Assembly (NCBI GenBank): GCA_910584435.1
Contig: CAJUAP010000016.1
Span: forward strand, 1-64,000
Origin: an uncultured Acetatifactor sp.
GTDB lineage: Bacteria > Bacillota > Clostridia > Lachnospirales > Lachnospiraceae
Length of the DNA stretch: 64,000 nt
Direction: 5' to 3'
Both the position numbers and the translations under genes were made by a program. The notes beneath the pieces were generated by a model, which had not been told where the DNA came from, did not search any database, and worked only from the letters and a program-made list of their open reading frames with translations. Shown piece by piece: positions 1 through 8,332 of the stretch (the first letter of the stretch is position 1; every line of letters starts with the position of its first letter).

Positions 1-2
1 GT

Positions 3-77
3 GATATGCTTATGGAAGAATTTCAGAAAATCGAGAAAGAAGAAAAGAAAACAGCTAAAAAGAAAAAGCAGAAATAA
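3..77 (+). CDS. C-terminal end of an unknown protein (cut by window start)
   Basis: An open frame enters from the left edge and stops with TAA at 75-77. The last 24 codons are very rich in Lys and Glu and end in a basic AKKKKQK tail. The frame is followed after 11 bases by a hairpin with a T-run, which supports a real gene end. The tail is too short and too simple in composition for any family assignment. It runs towards guaA, so the two genes converge. Confidence 0.5.
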   Translation, partial: DMLMEEFQKIEKEEKKTAKKKKQK

Positions 78-88
78 GCATAAAAAAG

Positions 89-137
89 ACCTTGCCGATA
101 TTCAGTTTTCATATCTGAAAATCAGCAAGGTTTTCTT
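89..137 (+). terminator. Rho-independent terminator of the left-edge gene
   Basis: Arms ACCTTGC and GCAAGGT with inner pairing TTCAG/CTGAA, followed by TTTTCTT. It lies just past the TAA at 77 and points towards guaA. Confidence 0.7.
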
Positions 138-177
138 ATGCCATTGATGTAATTATTTAGTGCGTGATGTTGAAAAT

Positions 178-257
178 GTTGCCAAATCGTTGCCAGTGCC
201 TAAACAAATTTGTTTGCAACCCGCATAAATACTAGGTTCTTAAATCCCATTTCATCA
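178..257. other. Repeat cluster beside the guaA 3' end (candidate attachment region)
   Basis: Two GTTGCCA copies (178-184 and 189-195) and a 14-bp palindrome AAACAAATTTGTTT (202-215) lie between the left-edge terminator and the guaA stop codon. The 3' end of guaA is a known integration target for several mobile elements in Firmicutes, so this could be an element boundary. No second copy of the guaA tail is seen in the window, and the assignment is speculative. Confidence 0.25.
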
Positions 258-1547
258 CTCGAACTCAATCGTCGCCGGCGGCTTCGGACTCATGTCATAA
301 CATACTCTGTTCACATTTTCCACTTCAGCCAATATCCGGTTTGTTATATTCTCCAGCACTTCCCAATCCACCTTCTCAATAGAAGCCGTCATTGCATCCA
401 CCGTATTAATAGCCCGGATAATCACCATATATTCAAACACACGGGCGTTATTCTTCATTCCCACCGATTTGAAATCCGGCACCACGGTAAAATACTGCCA
501 TACCTTCTTGTCCAGTCCTGCCTTGGCAAATTCTTCCCTGAGAATTGCATCGGATTCCCGGACTGCTTCTAACCTGTCTCTTGTGATTGCACCAAGACAC
601 CTTACTCCAAGTCCCGGCCCCGGAAACGGCTGACGGTAGACCATCTCGTAAGGCAGCCCCAGCTCCACGCCGCAGGCACGCACCTCATCCTTGAACAACT
701 GTTTCAACGGCTCTACAAGCCGGAACTTCAAATCTTCCGGAAGCCCTCCCACATTATGATGGGATTTCACCATTTTAGCTGTCTTGGTTCCGCTCTCAAT
801 GATATCCGGATATATCGTGCCCTGTCCCAGGAAATCAATGCCTTCCAGTTTTCTTGCTTCCTCTTCAAACACACGGATAAATTCCCCGCCTATAATTTTG
901 CGCTTCTGCTCCGGATCTGACACACCGGAAAGCTTGTCAAGAAAGCGTTCGGAGGCATCCACATAGATTAAATTGGCATGAAGTTCATCACGGAACACCT
1001 TCACAACACTCTCGGATTCATTTTTGCGCATCAAACCATGGTTGACATGTACACATACCAGCTGCTGACCGATTGCTTTGATTAGCATGGCGGCAACCAC
1101 CGAAGAATCCACTCCGCCGGACAGCGCTAACAATACTTTTCTATCGCCCACCTGCTGACGAATCAATTCTATCTGATCTTCAATAAAATTCTTCATGTTC
1201 CAATTTGCTTCCGCCTTGCATTCATCAAACAAGAACTTATGCAATATTTCTCTATCAGGCAATTCCTGGTATTTCATGCTGCATTTTGATTGAGGATAAT
1301 CAATAGAAATCATGGGATAACCCAACTCATAAATTTCCGGCCCAACCTCCACAGCCTGTCCGTCAACAATGCGATTTTCGCCCCCATTTAAAATAATTCC
1401 CTTTACATTTGGAAGCTCCTTTAGTTCTTCTACGGCAATGTCATGAGGATGAATTTCGCTGTATACACCAAGTTCACGGATTTCACGCGCCAGAACTGTG
1501 TTTTTCGTACTGCCTAAATCCAGAATTACAATCAAATCTTGCTTCAT
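255..1547 (-). CDS. guaA: GMP synthase with degenerate, shortened glutaminase domain
   Basis: Converts XMP to GMP with ATP in purine synthesis. The ATP-pyrophosphatase half is intact: P-loop SGGVDSS at residues 143-149, EQKRKIIGGEFIRVF, SHHNVGGLPEDL, FPGPGLGVRCLG and the C-terminal dimerisation region ending PPATIEFE. The N-terminal class I amidotransferase region is only about 115 residues and the total is 430 aa, against about 510-525 for usual GuaA. The nucleophile motif (normally G-x-C-Y-G) reads MISIDYPQ, and the downstream His-Pro-Glu motif is missing. The enzyme therefore probably uses free ammonia or a separate glutaminase subunit, as in two-subunit archaeal GMP synthases. The start has AAGGAGA upstream. 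A sigma-A-like promoter lies about 80 bp ahead; no purine riboswitch is visible. Confidence 0.9.
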   Translation of the reverse strand: MKQDLIVILDLGSTKNTVLAREIRELGVYSEIHPHDIAVEELKELPNVKGIILNGGENRIVDGQAVEVGPEIYELGYPMISIDYPQSKCSMKYQELPDREILHKFLFDECKAEANWNMKNFIEDQIELIRQQVGDRKVLLALSGGVDSSVVAAMLIKAIGQQLVCVHVNHGLMRKNESESVVKVFRDELHANLIYVDASERFLDKLSGVSDPEQKRKIIGGEFIRVFEEEARKLEGIDFLGQGTIYPDIIESGTKTAKMVKSHHNVGGLPEDLKFRLVEPLKQLFKDEVRACGVELGLPYEMVYRQPFPGPGLGVRCLGAITRDRLEAVRESDAILREEFAKAGLDKKVWQYFTVVPDFKSVGMKNNARVFEYMVIIRAINTVDAMTASIEKVDWEVLENITNRILAEVENVNRVCYDMSPKPPATIEFE

Positions 1548-1624
1548 GGGGTGATCTTCTCCTTATCCTGTTTTTGAATAGCATGTTTCCTGACTTCCTG
1601 CCGCCCACAGGCTGCAATACACAC

Positions 1625-1653
1625 ATTATACTAATTCTTCTGAAAAAAATCAA
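1625..1653 (-). promoter_or_regulatory. guaA promoter
   Basis: Reading the minus strand: TTGATT (1648-1653), 17-bp spacer, TATAAT (1625-1630), about 80 bp before the guaA start. Confidence 0.7.
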
Positions 1654-1946
1654 TTACTCTTTGGCTCTTTATTATGGTTTACACCCACACCAAACGTAGT
1701 CTGCATCCGACATCTTCTGTCACATGCACAGTCATTCCATTTTCTTCCGGGCGTCTGTCTATAATACTTCTCTGCCCCACTGGAAACCTGCTGCTTCCAC
1801 GTTCTTTTCAAGCCGTAATCTCAAGTTCCATATTGCCGGAAAATCATACTATGCAATTCTGTATTCCATTGATAAATCCCATCGCTATCTTCTCATCATT
1901 CAAATATATTCCATCGCTTCTCTCATCATTCGGATGTATTCTGTCA
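1654..1946 (-). other. Gene-free stretch upstream of guaA, possibly decayed coding DNA
   Basis: No intact gene. On the minus strand short open stretches read like broken protein (for example AMGFINGIQN, then a stop, and later MTVHVTEDVGCRLRLVWV), interrupted by stops and frame changes. I do not recognise a family, so a pseudogene is possible but unproven. Confidence 0.3.
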
Positions 1947-2360
1947 CTATTTTAAAATAATCTTCCTCATCCCGGAACCGCAAAATTCATGCGGTATCAA
2001 CTTGAAACCTTTTCCGGCATAAAAAGCTTCTTTTCCTTTCTCTGCAATCAGCTGAATACTGGATCTGCCTCCCTGGGGAGTATTAGTGTCAACATACTCA
2101 ACAATCTTATCTATAATCTTATTTCCAATCCCCCTATGCTGACAGGATGGCTTAACTACTATATCTACAATGGTATAATACAATCCGTCACCTACCAACC
2201 TCCCCATGCCAATCACCTGATTTTCTTCAACCGCGGTTACGGAATAGCAACTGTTTTTAAGTGCTTCCCTGGTCTGTTCCTCCGAAAAATTCAACCATTC
2301 CACACTTTCCCTAAGCCTTTGGTAATCCTCATACAATAAACTATTTTCTTTAAATTCCAT
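1947..2360 (-). CDS. GNAT family N-acetyltransferase
   Basis: A 137-residue single-domain GNAT protein. The acetyl-CoA binding region is the VVKPSCQHRGIGNKII segment near residues 72-87, matching the Q/RxxGxG/A motif, and the C-terminal FYAGKGFKLIP is the usual GNAT beta5-alpha4 region. GAGAGGG is placed before the start. The substrate cannot be predicted. It stands alone on the minus strand between guaA and a decayed transporter remnant. Confidence 0.8.
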   Translation of the reverse strand: MEFKENSLLYEDYQRLRESVEWLNFSEEQTREALKNSCYSVTAVEENQVIGMGRLVGDGLYYTIVDIVVKPSCQHRGIGNKIIDKIVEYVDTNTPQGGRSSIQLIAEKGKEAFYAGKGFKLIPHEFCGSGMRKIILK

Positions 2361-2458
2361 AAACCCTCTCTCCTCCCATCAGCGGCATAATCTACCAATA
2401 AATTTTGGTTCCAGCATGACAGCTTTCGTTTTAATACTATCATATATCTTTGCTTTAA

Positions 2459-2975
2459 TCAACCTGGGAATTCCCTGTATCGTCTGCTCATAATACTTAC
2501 AATTCCAAAATAGCAAAGACAGAAAAATAAAATGCACACTCCAAATATATTGATTAATTTGAATAGAATATTATTGGCAGTCGGTAGTATTAAATTCATT
2601 CTCACATTGAGCAACGGTATACAAAATAGGAAAATCAACAAAGCCATAATCATCGGAGCAATCAATTTTATTTTTGTCTGCTGCTTCACAATCGTTCCAA
2701 TCTGATGATTACTTTTTCCCATGCAGCACATGATGCGATTGCTTTTCGCATTCTGTCTGACATCTATCATCTGCTGCAAAGATAGTATTCCTGAAATACA
2801 ACCCCCAAATGCGGACGGCGAAATTCCGCAGTATCTTCTTCCGGCATAGAACGTCCTGTTTCCCATTTTGAAACAGCTTTATCAGTTATCCCCAGTATAT
2901 CCGCCAACTCGCTTTGCGTACAGCCTTTGCTTTCCGGCATTCGGAAATAAAAGCTCCTATCTTCATTTGATCCAT
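2459..2975 (-). pseudogene. Remnant of an XRE regulator joined to ABC ATPase and FtsX-type permease pieces
   Basis: A good ribosome site (AGGAGG, 8 nt spacing) precedes ATG at 2975, which opens MDQMKIGAFISECRKAK. The frame then slips, and the HTH continues in another frame as CTQSELADILGITDKAVSKW. After ETGRSMPEED the sequence jumps to FRRPHLGVVFQEYYL, which looks like the Q-loop region of an ABC ATPase. In yet another frame follows SLQQMIDVRQNAKSNRIM, then two hydrophobic segments and a short tail, resembling the C-terminus of an FtsX/BceB-like permease. One frameshift plus two internal junctions indicate a collapsed regulator-ATPase-permease module. The parts are recognised from motifs; their original order is inferred. 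Confidence 0.65.
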
Positions 2976-3217
2976 CATTCATCCCTCCTGCTTGTACTAA
3001 ATGATAGCATTTCCGCATAAAATGAACACCTGCCAACGACAGAGTTGCGCATAAAAAGCTCTTTTCTCTGCCATGGACAGGATTCCATGCATATCGCTAA
3101 ATCATTACATTTCCCGAATACACACCTGAAAGTTCCGCCATCTTCACAGTACAGCCATATCAGCCCTACTGCGGCACATTTTATACCCACAAACGCAAAT
3201 AATTGCCGTCTGCACAG

Positions 3218-3287
3218 TATAACGAGTGAACGCATCGGCAATCCGGAGCTGAATGCGGCAATGAAATGCGTTCACGAGTATAAATTT
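3218..3287. repeat. Dispersed inverted repeat (copy 1; relative at 58338-58440)
   Basis: Imperfect arms TATAACGAGTGAACGCAT and ATGCGTTCACGAGTATA enclose a roughly 35-bp centre including CGGCAAT and GGCAATG. The same arm sequences recur between dnaJ and dnaK. Confidence 0.6.
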
Positions 3288-3327
3288 CGCAGAAGGAAGG
3301 ATTAATGCAACACAGTTCAGCCATGCA

Positions 3328-3390
3328 GAATTAATTGTACAAATTGTACATGGGAGTTTGCTCACTACGGATAATTTGTACAATTAATTC
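3328..3390. repeat. 18-bp inverted repeat with 27-nt loop
   Basis: Arms GAATTAATTGTACAAATT (3328-3345) and its exact complement (3373-3390). A diverged relative of the left arm (ATGATTGTACAATTTGT) occurs near 24658 after the zinc-ribbon gene, again beside a CAGTTCAG half site and a GCTTGCTCAC string. Confidence 0.6.
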
Positions 3391-3476
3391 TAAGGCGGAC
3401 GCCCGACATGAAATAAACCGTCTGCAAAGACTTAGCATGAAAACCTTTGACCGTAGCTGTAAAATAATTTGCTTAC

Positions 3477-5390
3477 TTATTGATATTCCACATAACGCCC
3501 TTTTGTATCCTTCTTTACGTCATATAATGCTTTATCGGCATGACTTAACAATTCATAGATACTTTCATCGGGATCTGTTGTCCAGGCAAAGCCGCCGGAT
3601 GCACTGATACACTTAGACTGTGTATCAGATAAAGGGATTTGCTTTGCTTCCAAAGCCTTATAAAACGCATCCAGCCAGTGAACAATCTCTTCTCTCTTCT
3701 TACAGTCATAAATCATCATGCAGAATTCATCTCCCGAACGCCTTGCTGTCAAAAAATGTTCCTGCGGCATAGATTGCATCACAGACGCAAATCCCTGCAG
3801 ATATTGATCTCCGGCGTTATGCCCAAACACATCATTAATCTCTTTAAAACTATCCAAATCAAGCATAACAGCAGCACAAATTGTTCCGGAAGACATTTTT
3901 TGCAGTATATCTGCAGCCAGCCGCTTAAAATGCTTATATTGATATAATCCTGTGAGAGGATCATGCGTATTTTCATATTGCATTTTCCTCTTTTCCATCA
4001 TATCACCGGACACATCCGTTATCACCCCAAGACATCCTTCCACCGTTTCCGACATATGGATTCTGACATATTTTGATTTGCTGATGCGAACTACATCTAT
4101 TTCCTCTTCTGTACTGTTTTCCAGAAGGGTACGAATAAATTCGTCAAACATAGAAGCATTCTTATAAAGCAGCTCTGCCTTTTCACCAGGTAATTCTAAC
4201 AATTCCTTTACTCCCGATGTTACAAATACATGCCTCCTCCCCCTTTTATACTCAAAAGCCCCTAATGGTATTCCGCTGATTTCAATAATTGCAGATATTC
4301 GATTAGACAGACTGACAATACTCTTCACCATATGATTAATACCATCACTCAACTGCTCAAATTCTCTGTTTCCACCTACCGAAATTCTTGTATCCAGATT
4401 ACCATTTGCAATTGCTGACAAATCTTCTATAATATGATGTATCCCTTCAATCACCTTTCGCCTGACAAGATAGTTCAGCAGCAATATCACTGCCACTTCT
4501 ACAAAAAGCAGATATAAGAATGTACTGAAGGTATTCGCCACAAGCCTGTGGAGAAGAATTTCTCCTGGTATCGCAGCACATATCAGCACATCATCATATG
4601 CACTGCTCACAACATACATTGTCCTGCCCTTTTCTCCTCTCATAAAAGCGCCTTCGAGACTGTTCAATAACTGTTCCATCTGGTAGTGATCCGCTGAGAA
4701 TTCTCTATTCATACCTGCAGAATGCCCCAGAACCATTCCTGTCATGCGATCCACCACAAAAAGCTCTTCTCCTACATCTGTCGGAAACTTAGAGAATAAA
4801 TACTCATATGTATTCCTTAATTCTGCTTCCATCTGCCTTGTAGGTTCAAATCCTACCTGCACAACTCCTTTCTGCCCATTCCTGGCCACGCCTACATATT
4901 TCATTATTTTATTTTCCGCTGCGTTAGGCATAGCATCTTGAATCAGAAATGCATCCTCCTTATCACTATCCAAAACGGCAAGAAAGGCACGTGTCTGCTC
5001 ATGATCATCCATATCAATACCAATATACTTTGAAACAGAAGAAGAGACAATAAACCCCTTTTCATCAATCACATGAACCTCATCTACATTGAGCAGATCT
5101 GCAAGATATTGCATCTGAGACGAATCCATGGACACTTCCTGCATTCTGTCCAATACGTAAGCAGCCGCCTTTGCACGTGTGAGATAATCTTCGTCCAGGC
5201 TTGCATTCATCAATTCTAATTCTGTCTGGTTATTTTCCAGGGTATGCATCACTTGCTCCGTCTTCGTTCGGAACGTTTCAAACTGCTGCCTTTCAAGTGT
5301 ATAAAAAGTGAAAATCAAATTAAAGAAAAGCATCAGGAAAATGGCCGCTGTCACAATGACAAAGGTGTACTTAATAAATATCTTCTGCAT
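3477..5390 (-). CDS. Membrane sensor diguanylate cyclase (GGDEF)
   Basis: Probably makes cyclic di-GMP at the membrane. The 637 residues contain: a transmembrane helix (about 5-28); an extracytoplasmic sensor of roughly 250 residues of Cache-like size; a second helix (about 285-310, LYLLFVEVAVILLLNYLV); a HAMP-like linker; a PAS-like middle part; and a C-terminal GGDEF domain. The domain shows NTHDPLTGLYQYKHF, DLDSFKEINDVFGHNAGD and the active-site loop RRSGDEF near residue 552, where Ser replaces the first Gly, a change tolerated in some active enzymes. No EAL domain is present. It lies next to the LytTR regulator and the pilus locus, which could be c-di-GMP-responsive, but no direct link is seen. 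Confidence 0.88.
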   Translation of the reverse strand: MQKIFIKYTFVIVTAAIFLMLFFNLIFTFYTLERQQFETFRTKTEQVMHTLENNQTELELMNASLDEDYLTRAKAAAYVLDRMQEVSMDSSQMQYLADLLNVDEVHVIDEKGFIVSSSVSKYIGIDMDDHEQTRAFLAVLDSDKEDAFLIQDAMPNAAENKIMKYVGVARNGQKGVVQVGFEPTRQMEAELRNTYEYLFSKFPTDVGEELFVVDRMTGMVLGHSAGMNREFSADHYQMEQLLNSLEGAFMRGEKGRTMYVVSSAYDDVLICAAIPGEILLHRLVANTFSTFLYLLFVEVAVILLLNYLVRRKVIEGIHHIIEDLSAIANGNLDTRISVGGNREFEQLSDGINHMVKSIVSLSNRISAIIEISGIPLGAFEYKRGRRHVFVTSGVKELLELPGEKAELLYKNASMFDEFIRTLLENSTEEEIDVVRISKSKYVRIHMSETVEGCLGVITDVSGDMMEKRKMQYENTHDPLTGLYQYKHFKRLAADILQKMSSGTICAAVMLDLDSFKEINDVFGHNAGDQYLQGFASVMQSMPQEHFLTARRSGDEFCMMIYDCKKREEIVHWLDAFYKALEAKQIPLSDTQSKCISASGGFAWTTDPDESIYELLSHADKALYDVKKDTKGRYVEYQ

Positions 5391-5617
5391 TTAAACTGCC
5401 TCCGTTTCTCCGAGTCTAACCCACAATATACTCAAGCATTTCATAGCAAAATCTATTTTATTATACTCCTTTTCGCTGACATCAAGCATTTTCTTTCTAC
5501 ACAAAAAGCACCTAGAATTTCGCAATCAGCATTATCCCGGCATCAAACAAAATGATTTTATCATATGCATTTTCCATAATCACATATGACATATTTCTGA
5601 AATAGAATACCTGCTCA

Positions 5618-6352
5618 TTACCTGTATTTCTCCGCCACGAACAGCAGATATTCTCTTTTCACATCTACTGTTTTTGCTTTGCTGACAGGAATTCTTTTTC
5701 CACTTTCCATAATGACTTCACTTCTTTCCAGTTTCTTAATATAATTCAAATTGACCAGATATGATTTATGTACCAACAGGAAATTTTCGTTCTTTACCAA
5801 ATCACAGATTTCTTCTTCAAATGACTTTCTGATAAAAATACTTTTCAAAATTTCACCACTTTTTAATTGAATTTCCAGCTTTCTGGAAACATTTTCTATG
5901 ACTTCTATCTGCGAATAAGGTATGGAAAACAGCCCATCTCTCGTTTTCACCAGATAGATAACATCCTTTTTCACCCTTGTATAGGATATGGCAGATGACA
6001 ATGCTTCAAAAAGGCTGTCCTCGCTGACAGGTTTCAGCAGATACCTTACTGCATGTACGCCAAAAGCTTCCAGTGCATAATCATTTGAAGAAGTAATATA
6101 TATGATCACGTTTTCTTTACCGATTTTCCTGATTTGTCTGCCGATGTCAATTCCATTCTTTTCAGACATGATCATGTCAAGAATATAGATATCCGCTAAT
6201 TCTCCTTCTTGTATCTTTTGATATAACTGTAAAGCATCAGAAAATTTCTCTGTTACAAAATCAGTATTTGAAGATACTTCCATATACTTAATTAACATTT
6301 TTTCTATCTTCAACATATCTTCGATACTATCATCACAAATAACAATTCTCAT
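5618..6352 (-). CDS. LytTR family response regulator (AgrA-like)
   Basis: Receiver domain with acidic pocket ICDD at the N-terminus, phosphoacceptor Asp59 (YILDM) and Lys107 (LLKPVSED), followed by a LytTR DNA-binding domain (about 135-240, including HKSYLVNLNYIKKLE). The chosen ATG at 6352 has AAGGA in front; a longer frame to 6412 has none. No histidine kinase is adjacent. Upstream lie three 72-bp repeats each carrying an extended -10 sequence, and a palindrome against a -10 box at 6684-6716. Its position at the end of the pilus locus suggests, but does not prove, a role in pilus control. Length 244 aa is normal for the family. Confidence 0.87.
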   Translation of the reverse strand: MRIVICDDSIEDMLKIEKMLIKYMEVSSNTDFVTEKFSDALQLYQKIQEGELADIYILDMIMSEKNGIDIGRQIRKIGKENVIIYITSSNDYALEAFGVHAVRYLLKPVSEDSLFEALSSAISYTRVKKDVIYLVKTRDGLFSIPYSQIEVIENVSRKLEIQLKSGEILKSIFIRKSFEEEICDLVKNENFLLVHKSYLVNLNYIKKLERSEVIMESGKRIPVSKAKTVDVKREYLLFVAEKYR

Positions 6353-6424
6353 AAAATATCCTTCCCTGTTCTCTTCCTGCAGTCTCTCAGCATGACAGCA
6401 TAAGCGCTCCAAATATTCAAAATC

Positions 6425-6641
6425 TTGGTATGGATGGCCATTCGGCCGTTTCCTGCCTTGAATATGGTCTTATTATACCATGATTACAGTTCAATCTTGG
6501 TATGGATGGCCATTCGGCCGTTTCCTGCCTTGAATATGGTCTTATTATACCATGATTACAGTTCAATCATGGTATGGATGGCCATCCGGCCGTTTCCTGC
6601 CTTGAATATGGTCTTATTATACCATAATTTCATGCGCCTAA
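6425..6641 (-). repeat. Three tandem copies of a 72-bp promoter-bearing repeat
   Basis: Exact 72-bp period (equivalent points at 6426, 6498, 6570). Reading the minus strand, each unit has TATGGTATAAT (an extended -10), CATATTCAAGGCAGG, CGGCCGAATGGCCATCC, and arms ATACCATGATT and AATCATGGTAT around the loop GAACTGT. A fourth, single copy lies on the plus strand at 23216-23287. The copies sit directly before the LytTR gene and point to it. Confidence 0.9.
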
Positions 6642-6664
6642 AGAGGGGTGTTTACACACCCTCT
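6642..6664. repeat. Hairpin between the 72-bp repeats and the operator palindrome
   Basis: AGAGGGGTGT and ACACACCCTCT pair with a single bulge. It would lie in the leader of a transcript started at the 6711 -10 box. No T-run follows on the minus strand, so termination is not evident. Confidence 0.45.
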
Positions 6665-6683
6665 CGCGCACTTGAAATCAGTA

Positions 6684-6716
6684 GTTGACACAATGCATTT
6701 TTGTGTCAACATTATA
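6684..6716 (-). promoter_or_regulatory. -10 box with abutting GTTGACAC palindrome (copy A)
   Basis: Minus strand: TATAAT (6711-6716) followed at once by GTTGACAC, 11 bases, GTGTCAAC (6684-6710). The same layout occurs at 13408-13440 and 23282-23314. Position just downstream of -10 suits a repressor site. It points to the LytTR regulator. Confidence 0.65.
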
Positions 6717-6786
6717 CTATGATACCAGAACATTATAACATAGTCCAATGATTTTGAATATTTCAAGGAAACATCCACTTCATGTC

Positions 6787-7413
6787 TTAAAAAGACTTCA
6801 TTTTTCCTTTTAGAAGAATAACCATCCAGAAAGCCATTGTAATATAGGGCAAAAACGGTACTGATTTCTTCAAATTACCTCTTCGATTCAAATTTCCCCC
6901 AATTGTCTGCACCAAAAGCAATAATGTATATGCCAGGAGCATATGGGATAGATAACCTGCAAGCTTCATCCCTCTTGCTGCTTCCGCAACCGCGCATACG
7001 CAGAATGCATAGACATCCGCTTTGCCATATGTACGACAAAAGACCGTATACTGAAGTACCAAAAACAATAACAAGGCAATCAGCATTTCTTCCTTTGTCT
7101 GCATTTCCGACAGGTATAGCCTTTTCCATAAGAGTACAGCCGCAGCAGCCAATGCAATCCACCATACAAAATTATATACCTGGCAAAGCACCAAATCCGT
7201 TACACATGCCAAAACCAAACAGCCGCCAATAATAGATAATAACCACCGATTACCTTCTGGTTCTCCCATTGTGGTACATGAAATCGCAGCTTTCATCATA
7301 ATGGCAGATACCAGAATTCCAAAATATCCCCTGCTTGTCAGCGGCAATGGTTTGTCCCATTTTCTGATGATAATCATCCCCGCTTCCACAACTCCCAAAA
7401 TCATGATTACCAC
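6787..7413 (-). CDS. Prepilin peptidase-like protein of the Flp/Tad pilus (A24 family)
   Basis: A 208-residue, very hydrophobic protein with six or so membrane segments. The two expected catalytic aspartates of A24 prepilin peptidases fit TDLVLCQVYN near residue 75 and YGKADVYAF near residue 130, and the C-terminal VPFLPYITMAFW matches the family end. It would cleave and process the pilin at 9429. The start is unclear: GTG at 7413 lacks a close ribosome site, whereas GAGGTG precedes a short ATG frame (MIKLKW, then stop) that would join this protein if one base were restored. An N-terminal frameshift is therefore possible. Confidence 0.65.
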   Translation of the reverse strand: MVIMILGVVEAGMIIIRKWDKPLPLTSRGYFGILVSAIMMKAAISCTTMGEPEGNRWLLSIIGGCLVLACVTDLVLCQVYNFVWWIALAAAAVLLWKRLYLSEMQTKEEMLIALLLFLVLQYTVFCRTYGKADVYAFCVCAVAEAARGMKLAGYLSHMLLAYTLLLLVQTIGGNLNRRGNLKKSVPFLPYITMAFWMVILLKGKMKSF

Positions 7414-7527
7414 TTTAGCTTTATCATCACCTCTTTATAACAATAATCAACAGCACGTATCCATACACGTTTTATCTGTATCCTGGTACATCCAGCCGCA
7501 TTTTACCATTGTACAATCCAGATATGA

Positions 7528-8211
7528 TCATTTACATAACTTCACAACCCGCAAACTGCCGTCTGCCATTTCGGAATAGAACGCAGCAATATCACTTTTA
7601 TCCAGATAAATATTAATCCTCTGTGCTGCCATCGTTTGATCTGTATTGGAAATACTTCCCCCCGATGCATCAAAAACCTGTTGTACATAGATATTTTCCC
7701 ATGCCAGCCTTGCAGTTTCATCTTTCACAATATAAATATGTATTCTATCCCCGGCCCGCAAGGTTCCACCCGCTACCTGATAAATATCTTCCGCCCGGAA
7801 GCCGGCAATGACAGGCTCCTCCATGCCGGACCAAATATTCCTTAACTCTTCAAACATACCTTCTGTCAAATGTGTTCCCTGTTCCACATCATATATTGCT
7901 GCCATATCCTGCACTTGCTGCAGGGTTGTCAATGCTGTATCGGAAATCAGCTTTTTATCCATTTCCTTTATTATGAAATAATCCATATAATTCTCTGCTG
8001 TAATCATTTGCCCTTTGGGAATTCTATGTGCAGCAATATAAACTTCACCCTTTTCATATTCAGCCAGCACGTTTTTCTCCATCTGAACTAAGATAACAAA
8101 CATTGCAACAGCCGCCGCCAATGCAGTCAGACTTATGCCAACCTTTTTATTTGAATAAGACTGTTTTATTCTTCTTACTTCCTTCGATTCCTTCTCTCTC
8201 TTGTTCTTCAT
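7528..8211 (-). CDS. SAF domain protein, CpaB-like pilus assembly factor
   Basis: A 227-residue protein with a short basic N-terminus, one transmembrane helix (about 25-45) and a SAF domain (VYIAAHRIPKGQMITAENY), followed by a beta-rich region with AGDRIHIYIVKDE typical of CpaB/RcpC. GGAGGG is placed well before the ATG. In Tad systems CpaB sits outside the membrane and aids pilus assembly. It lies between the prepilin peptidase and the TadE-like genes of the same strand. Confidence 0.75.
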   Translation of the reverse strand: MKNKREKESKEVRRIKQSYSNKKVGISLTALAAAVAMFVILVQMEKNVLAEYEKGEVYIAAHRIPKGQMITAENYMDYFIIKEMDKKLISDTALTTLQQVQDMAAIYDVEQGTHLTEGMFEELRNIWSGMEEPVIAGFRAEDIYQVAGGTLRAGDRIHIYIVKDETARLAWENIYVQQVFDASGGSISNTDQTMAAQRINIYLDKSDIAAFYSEMADGSLRVVKLCK

Positions 8212-8332
8212 TTTCTACCTGTCCCTCCTAATACTGCCGGAAAAATACTGTTTTAATACAACAGATAAATCGTTTTCTTTCTGTAACAACTTTTCTGCCT
8301 TTTGTATCAGATTTTATCCATGAATCTCCAGC

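Larger units (their letters stand above)
2976..3476. other. Gene-free stretch with two palindromic repeats
   Basis: No convincing gene. It holds the inverted repeat at 3218-3287 (family shared with 58338-58440), a half copy of the GTAACAGTTCAG palindrome near 3312, and an 18-bp inverted repeat at 3328-3345/3373-3390. Confidence 0.6.

Noticed and set aside
1548..1660. Purine riboswitch before guaA
   Set aside because: No conserved purine aptamer sequence or terminator found; only a simple promoter.
2767..3036. Intact small XRE regulator of 89 residues
   Set aside because: The real start (2975) is in another frame, and the C-terminal part is ATPase-derived; the gene is broken.
6425..6688. 87-aa plus-strand frame with three identical 24-residue units
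   Set aside because: It only reflects the 72-bp tandem repeat (72 is a multiple of 3); no ribosome site and no homology.
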